Positions 49,216-53,680 of a DNA stretch of 53,680 bases are shown here, piece after piece. How positions within the stretch are numbered: position 1 is the first letter of the stretch; each line of letters starts with the position of its first letter. The stretch lies in assembly GCA_001460835.1 (NCBI GenBank), contig CYKH01000693.1:7629-61308 (forward strand), in the 5' to 3' direction. The translations under genes were made by a program, and so were the position numbers. Source of the stretch: Bodo saltans (taxonomy: Eukaryota; Euglenozoa; Kinetoplastea; Eubodonida; Bodonidae). The notes beneath the pieces are model-generated. The model searched no databases. It saw only the letters and a program-made list of their open reading frames with translations, and was not told the origin of the DNA.

Positions 49216-49782
49216 ATGGCACTAGCAAACGATGAAAATCTGCGGAAGCAGTTCAGACGGGCCAATTTCCACAGCGGTGGTATGTACTCCGTACGACAAG
49301 GCCTCATGTCGGAAGCTGAGGCAATCCAAGAAGAACAAGACGACGTGGAGACAATCATTCACCGATCTGAATGCTCCGGCGAGTGCGACCTGAGCTACTG
49401 CAACCTCACCGCGATCCCGTCCAACCTCGTAGACATCACCAACCTCACAAAGCTGAACTTAGAAGCCAACAACCTGCTAGAAATCCCGGATGACTTTGGA
49501 GGCTTGTGTTACTTGAAGGACCTGAGGTTACGGAGAAATAGACTTCGAGCGTTACCGATCAGTATGTGCATGATGGACGTGCTAGAGACGCTGGATATTA
49601 GCAACAACCTCATTGAGTCAATCCCTCATGAGTTTAGTGATATGACCGCACTTGTGAAACTTGTCGCCGACTTCAATTACCTCGGCGAAATTCCTATGTG
49701 TGTCTTTATCGGGATGCCTGCCTTGCAGGAGCTGTACCTCATTGAAAATTCTGGCATTGTTGCAGGAGCTGTACCTCATTGA
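49216..49782 (+). CDS. LRR dual-specificity phosphatase, LRR part (frame broken)
   Basis: The ATG at 49216 follows an A-rich leader. Residues about 55-180 form leucine-rich repeats (LSYCNLTAIPSNLVDITNL, LNLEANNLLEIPDDFGGL, LRLRRNRLRALPISM, LDISNNLIESIPHEF), each of about 23 residues. The frame ends early at 49780-49782 because of a 37-bp duplication; the phosphatase domain continues in the next frame to 50410. With one unit removed the protein is 385 residues. LRR-DSP proteins are known in kinetoplastids; the LRRs probably select partners for the phosphatase. Confidence 0.78.
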   Translation: MALANDENLRKQFRRANFHSGGMYSVRQGLMSEAEAIQEEQDDVETIIHRSECSGECDLSYCNLTAIPSNLVDITNLTKLNLEANNLLEIPDDFGGLCYLKDLRLRRNRLRALPISMCMMDVLETLDISNNLIESIPHEFSDMTALVKLVADFNYLGEIPMCVFIGMPALQELYLIENSGIVAGAVPH

Positions 49783-49796
49783 AAATTCTGGCATTG
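49723..49796 (+). repeat. 37-bp perfect tandem duplication, frame-breaking
   Basis: Units 49723-49759 and 49760-49796 are identical, start at TTGCAGGAGCTG and end at GGCATTG. At 37 bases the extra unit shifts the frame by one, which truncates the LRR phosphatase after its LRRs. Confidence 0.93.
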
Positions 49797-50410
49797 TCGC
49801 GGTGCCAGAAACGCCTCAAGGCTGGGCGTCCCAATACAATGCACTCATCGCTGAGACCAAACGATTTCACCTTGAGTTAGACAACTCACCAGAATTAGTG
49901 GCCAGCATCGATCGTTTCATTGCGTCCCTCACGCCCAACATGGCCGCTCGCTTCGAAGTGAAGTACAACAAGATCTGGCCAGATATGGTTGTGGATCACA
50001 TTGCCCTCGGCTCTCTCCGCACTGTGCAGTCCATGCCTTCCCTCCAACAGCTAGGCGTCACGCACGTGCTGACGTGCGGTAGAAATCTTAGAACCCCTCA
50101 ATTCCCACCTCCCATTCAGCAGATGGTGCTGGACGTGGACGATAACGATGAGCAGGATATGAATCAGTACTTCCTCACTGCAATCGAGTTCATGCAATCG
50201 TGCGTGTCCTCAGGAGGGTTGTGCATCGTGCATTGCTTCGCGGGAGTGTCGCGCAGTGCTACTGTCGTGGTGGCGTACTTGATGAAGAGTAGGCAGTTAA
50301 GCTTCACGCAGGCACTAGAGTTCGTGCAGCAGCAACGCCCGGCAGCCAACCCCAATCCCAATTTTAGACGACAGCTGATCGAGTTCGAATCTATGTGTGG
50401 ACTTCGGTAG
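49760..50410 (+). CDS. LRR dual-specificity phosphatase, phosphatase part
   Basis: This is the C-terminal part of the gene that starts at 49216. A linker is followed by a dual-specificity phosphatase domain. ALGSLRTVQSMPSLQQLGVT leads in, VLDVDDNDEQDM supplies the general-acid Asp, and CIVHCFAGVSRSATVVVAYL holds the HCxxGxxRS signature with nucleophile Cys and Arg. The AYLM region completes the usual fold. It would remove phosphate from Tyr and/or Ser/Thr. It has no start codon of its own where the duplication ends, so expression depends on whether the duplication is real. The stop is TAG at 50408-50410. Confidence 0.8.
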   Translation: MQELYLIENSGIVAVPETPQGWASQYNALIAETKRFHLELDNSPELVASIDRFIASLTPNMAARFEVKYNKIWPDMVVDHIALGSLRTVQSMPSLQQLGVTHVLTCGRNLRTPQFPPPIQQMVLDVDDNDEQDMNQYFLTAIEFMQSCVSSGGLCIVHCFAGVSRSATVVVAYLMKSRQLSFTQALEFVQQQRPAANPNPNFRRQLIEFESMCGLR

Positions 50411-50563
50411 AGAGTTGGTGGCGTACTTGATGAAGAGTAGGCAGTTAAGCTTCACGCAGGCACTAGAGTTCGTGCAGCAGCAACGCCCGGCAGCCAACCC
50501 CAATCCCAATTTTAGACGACAGCTGATCGAGTTCGAATCTATGTGTGGACTTCGGTAGAGAGT
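50269..50563 (+). repeat. 148-bp offset duplication of the phosphatase 3' end
   Basis: Bases 50269-50415 reappear at 50417-50563 (147 bp, one extra T between). The copy repeats the last 47 codons, the stop and five bases beyond, and lies entirely after the stop codon, so the protein is not changed. Confidence 0.9.
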
Positions 50564-51467
50564 GACGCACAGTTTTGCAGCGTGAGAAAGGGAGGTGCAA
50601 ATGAATATCGACGTGCGCTGCAGGGGAAGCATATTGCTGCCGGTTCGCTGTTTCTTGCATAGGAGATGCCCCCTTTTTATGAGGAGCCCATCAAGGTACA
50701 GGAACACGCGAACAAGATTTTATCTTTCTAGACGAAAAAAGATCTCTCCCTAGAAAGTGGACCACACACACAAAGCTCGCACGAAAGATTATTTTTTAGT
50801 GCTGAAATTCTTTTTTCCGCCGCCCATTTCCCCTTATTGTAGGAGATCGACAGAAGCAGCAGCAAATGCGGTGCAAGTGATGCGAGCACGAATGACATTT
50901 GATGCACCCTCCCCCGATCTTTTACGGCTGTTTGTACGATTGTTTCCCTACCACGCAATTCCTTTTTGTTGCCTCTCCCACACTGTTTATTCCCTCACTC
51001 TGTTCTCCCATCTTCACACAGCTAAACATCTCGTTTCACCACACCGCTCTGATCTCGTGGTTGCGACGGCGTCAATGGACAGACAACAACAAATCCTCCT
51101 ACCGCTCGTTGGTTGAATAGTACCGACAGTTCCACGCGTTTCTGAAACGCAACGAAGGACAAAAAAAATGTCAAACGCAACGGAGCACATTCAGTGATGA
51201 CAACGCGGTGCCGTCATGCCAAAACGCAACAAGAAGAGCAAGAGAAGAATGAGATTCTCCCCCCACTTTACTTTTTCTTTCTTTTGCGTGAACGAAAAAA
51301 AACTAACAGCATTTCTCCGCCGCATCTTTGCTACTGATTCACAATTCAACTTCCTTTTTTGTTTCTCTTTTCTTCTTACATTCTTCCAAAATCACACACA
51401 CCGTAGGGTGCATGCAAGGTCGCATCAATATTTCTTTGTGAGTTCCCAGTTGCTCCCCTCTCCGCAT
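50411..51467 (+). other. intergenic region with duplicated 3' end and two acceptor-like sites
   Basis: Apart from the duplicate of the phosphatase end (to 50563), no gene is firmly supported. A pyrimidine tract ends in GTAG at 50839-50842. A 78-residue open frame follows (about 50880-51116) but has an upstream ATG with an early stop and no recognised motif. A second tract ends at 51405-51406. Confidence 0.45.
51352..51406 (+). promoter_or_regulatory. predicted trans-splice acceptor
   Basis: A T/C tract (TTCCTTTTTTGTTTCTCTTT onward, about 51350-51385) is followed by AG at 51405-51406, 61 bases before the ATG at 51468. Confidence 0.45.
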
Positions 51468-53680
51468 ATGTCTGCACTATCGACGACCGTAACAGTTGCC
51501 ATCATCGTCTGCCTAATGGCATCACCGACGAACGCGGATCCTGATCCCGTCATCGAGCGGGCAAACTTAGTTCGCATCTATGAGAGCTGCGGCGGCCCAA
51601 AGTGGCAGTACAACCCACCGCTCACCACGGCAAGTAACGATCGCTGGGACCCATACAACAGCAGCTCCAATTATTGTAAATGGTACGGCATCTACTGCAA
51701 CTATCACATCGATACCAACCCATTGTACGGCGTGTCAAAGATTCTTCTCGCGGGTGTTGGGATGAGCGGGACGCTTCCAGGGGCCGCCATCGCTAACTTT
51801 ACGTTGATGGGGGCGTTGGATTTCTCTAACAACTCCCTCACAGGAACGTTGCCGCTGGAACTCAGCACCTTGTCCGCCTCCCTACAAGTTTTGTCAGTGT
51901 TCAACACGTACATTAGTGGTACGCTTCCTCCTGAGTATGGTGCACTGGTTCACTTGCAGTACTTTAACGCATGGAGGATGAGAATCACCGGGACGCTGCC
52001 AAGGGAATATTCCACGCTAGTCAATCTTCTCACGTTCGATGTCACGTACAACACCATCAACGGGACCCTACCGCCGGAATACAGCACTTGGACAAGTATT
52101 CAGCAATTTAATACGTACGAGACATTTATCAGCGGCACACTACCGAGCTCTTATGGTGCATGGACATCGATTGTAAGCTTTGATGTCTCGAGAGATTCCT
52201 TATTAGCGACGGCGTATCCGTTTTCTCCTGTGAGCGACCCAAACTCCATTTCGGGCACGATACCTCCTGAATATGAGTTCTGGGCCGCCACCGTGATTAC
52301 ATTCCACACCTACGGAAATGTGATCCGTGGAAGTCTCCCGCCTGAACTCGGTGCTTGGAAAGTGGTTCAACGGTTTCTGCACTACAACAACCTGCTAACA
52401 GGGGCCCTGCCCCCAGAGTATGGAAGCTGGGGAAGTTCCGTGCATGCATTCTACGTCCACAACAATTTTATCACCGGAACGCTTCCGCCACAGTACTCCC
52501 AGTGGAGTAAAGTAGCGGGTATTCTTGTCTACAACAACTCGATTACTGGGACAATTCCTGAGACGTGGGGATATTTTAAACTACTCACATCCCTTCAATT
52601 GCACCTCAACAAATTATTTGGTTCGATCCCGGACTCGTTCGGTAACCTTGGCAGCATTCTGTCCATGAACTTTGCCCTCAACAATCTCTCTGGTACGATT
52701 CCAGCCTCAGCCATCGCGAACTTACGTGGCGTTCAGTCCATCGGCTTTCAAAACAACCCTTTTCTGGGAGGGAGTACCCTTGCGTCCTGGACGCACATTT
52801 TTGCGACGGGGACGTTTCCATTAGTCTCCACTTGTGGTACTCAAATCTGTGGCCCTGAAATACCAGCACTTGTCATTCCGCCGTTCACCTACGGCTATGG
52901 CTGCTTACCACCCAAGGATAGATCACTCATGAGCTTGGATGCCGTCGCCACGACTGCGCTTATCACTCTCCTCGGCGACGTCACATGGAATCTATCACTT
53001 CCTTGTGCTGCTCCACACCCCCGAGGTAGCACCGTCACTGTATCAAAGAAACTACACCCGCATGAGGAGCCACAACAACAAGCTGCGCCTCTTGCAGTTC
53101 ATGGTGTTCCATTGGCAACCTCGTCGTTTATTATTTCAGCACTTGCAGTCCAACAGCTCGCCTCCATCGGCAGTGCAGCAGGTGCCGGCGTTCACACGAT
53201 GCAAGCGGCCCTCACGATACGCCGGCTCCGTCAAATGTGTGACGACGGAGTGAATGCGGAAAACAGCGTGGGTGGGAGTGGCTCCGGTGGCGACGAGGCC
53301 ACTTGTTGCGATGCAGGCATGAACCCAACCCAGTGGAATATAGATGTCAGTAGCGGTGGTGGCACTGACAACAGCGATAGCATCACTCCTCCATTCGTGG
53401 GTACTCTAGTAGGAAACACAATACTCCTCGTTGGACTTGGTGTGCTGCGACTGTGCGGTTGCCGTCTGTTTGATTATTTGTCGAAAATATATGCGTTTGA
53501 ATCGTGCGGCCCACGGCTTCGTCAGATGTTGGATACCATTTGTGTGGCGTTCTTTTCCTGCTCAGATGTGGCTGTATTTTGGTCCACGTTCTCGTTCTTA
53601 GTCTCCCCGACGATCTCCGCTTCGGCTGGGCTGATGAGCGCTGCCGTCAGTCCAGCCACAGTCGTCATGGGTGTGTTCGT
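51468..53680 (+). CDS. leucine-rich-repeat surface membrane protein (runs off right edge)
   Basis: An open frame of 737 codons runs from ATG 51468 to the window end with no stop. A signal peptide (about 1-23, VAIIVCLMASPTNA) leads to a Cys-containing cap (SSSNYCKWYGIYCNY) like that of plant-type LRR proteins. At least ten LRRs of about 24 residues follow (about 95-430), of the type ISGTLPPEYGAL / ITGTLPREYSTL. A Cys-rich region (about 465-485) leads to a spacer, then hydrophobic segments (about 640-660 and 700-737), probably the start of several membrane helices. An extracellular LRR domain on a multi-span anchor suggests a surface receptor or adhesin; partner unknown. It resembles the LRR surface proteins that kinetoplastids carry in large families. 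Repeat sequences are intact, so it is probably functional. Confidence 0.85.
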   Translation, partial: MSALSTTVTVAIIVCLMASPTNADPDPVIERANLVRIYESCGGPKWQYNPPLTTASNDRWDPYNSSSNYCKWYGIYCNYHIDTNPLYGVSKILLAGVGMSGTLPGAAIANFTLMGALDFSNNSLTGTLPLELSTLSASLQVLSVFNTYISGTLPPEYGALVHLQYFNAWRMRITGTLPREYSTLVNLLTFDVTYNTINGTLPPEYSTWTSIQQFNTYETFISGTLPSSYGAWTSIVSFDVSRDSLLATAYPFSPVSDPNSISGTIPPEYEFWAATVITFHTYGNVIRGSLPPELGAWKVVQRFLHYNNLLTGALPPEYGSWGSSVHAFYVHNNFITGTLPPQYSQWSKVAGILVYNNSITGTIPETWGYFKLLTSLQLHLNKLFGSIPDSFGNLGSILSMNFALNNLSGTIPASAIANLRGVQSIGFQNNPFLGGSTLASWTHIFATGTFPLVSTCGTQICGPEIPALVIPPFTYGYGCLPPKDRSLMSLDAVATTALITLLGDVTWNLSLPCAAPHPRGSTVTVSKKLHPHEEPQQQAAPLAVHGVPLATSSFIISALAVQQLASIGSAAGAGVHTMQAALTIRRLRQMCDDGVNAENSVGGSGSGGDEATCCDAGMNPTQWNIDVSSGGGTDNSDSITPPFVGTLVGNTILLVGLGVLRLCGCRLFDYLSKIYAFESCGPRLRQMLDTICVAFFSCSDVAVFWSTFSFLVSPTISASAGLMSAAVSPATVVMGVF

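Noticed and set aside
50880-51116. 78-residue open frame after a good acceptor at 50842
   Set aside because: An earlier ATG at 50868 opens a four-codon frame ending in TGA, no motif is seen, and a competing frame overlaps. Not enough to call a gene.

Overview
The window looks like nuclear DNA of a free-living kinetoplastid; Bodo saltans or a close relative fits best. Every convincing gene is on the + strand and intron-free. Genes are separated by a few hundred bases of pyrimidine-rich sequence ending in AG just before the start codon. That is the layout of a polycistronic unit matured by spliced-leader trans-splicing. Proteins carry Ser/Gln/His/Gly-rich low-complexity inserts. Two 300-base runs of N (15643-15942 and 37791-38090) are assembly gaps. 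The species is inferred from gene organisation and protein style, not from a marker gene.

Layout. 1-581: end of an unrecognised, ARM-like protein. 1100-7327: a DCAF1/VprBP-type CUL4-DDB1 substrate receptor (armadillo-like, MIB/HERC2-like, LisH, WD40 with two WDxR boxes, acidic tail). 7857-15438: a MON2-like Golgi/endosome trafficking protein whose frame is broken by a short copied segment. 16045-17718: PPP-family Ser/Thr phosphatase. 18167-19879: inward-rectifier-type K+ channel homologue with a non-canonical selectivity filter. 20008-20349: small unknown protein.

21208-35529 is the most unusual part: eight small genes in tandem whose proteins start Met-Gly and carry one to several Cys within the first dozen residues, as expected for N-myristoylated and palmitoylated membrane-peripheral proteins. 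Six of the eight continue with a motif C-[DE]-[GA]-P-x-V. Five share further C-terminal blocks and fall into two paralogous groups. I recognise no known family. One PC-esterase/SGNH-like type II membrane protein gene (27634-29022) sits inside the array and a second (36826 to gap) follows it.

38567-53680: a coiled-coil/TRAF-type zinc-finger protein; a PlsC-like acyltransferase; a very large low-complexity protein split by a 112-bp tandem duplication; a leucine-rich-repeat dual-specificity phosphatase split by a 37-bp tandem duplication, with its 3' end copied again downstream; and a leucine-rich-repeat surface protein that runs off the right edge.

A recurring theme is short local duplications (37-148 bp) inside or next to genes: five main cases plus an 18-bp one. 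Three break a reading frame and two carry runs of 10-11 A at the junction. They may be real recent duplications or haplotype/contig-end assembly artefacts; long reads would decide. No rRNA, tRNA, CRISPR or recognisable transposon was found.
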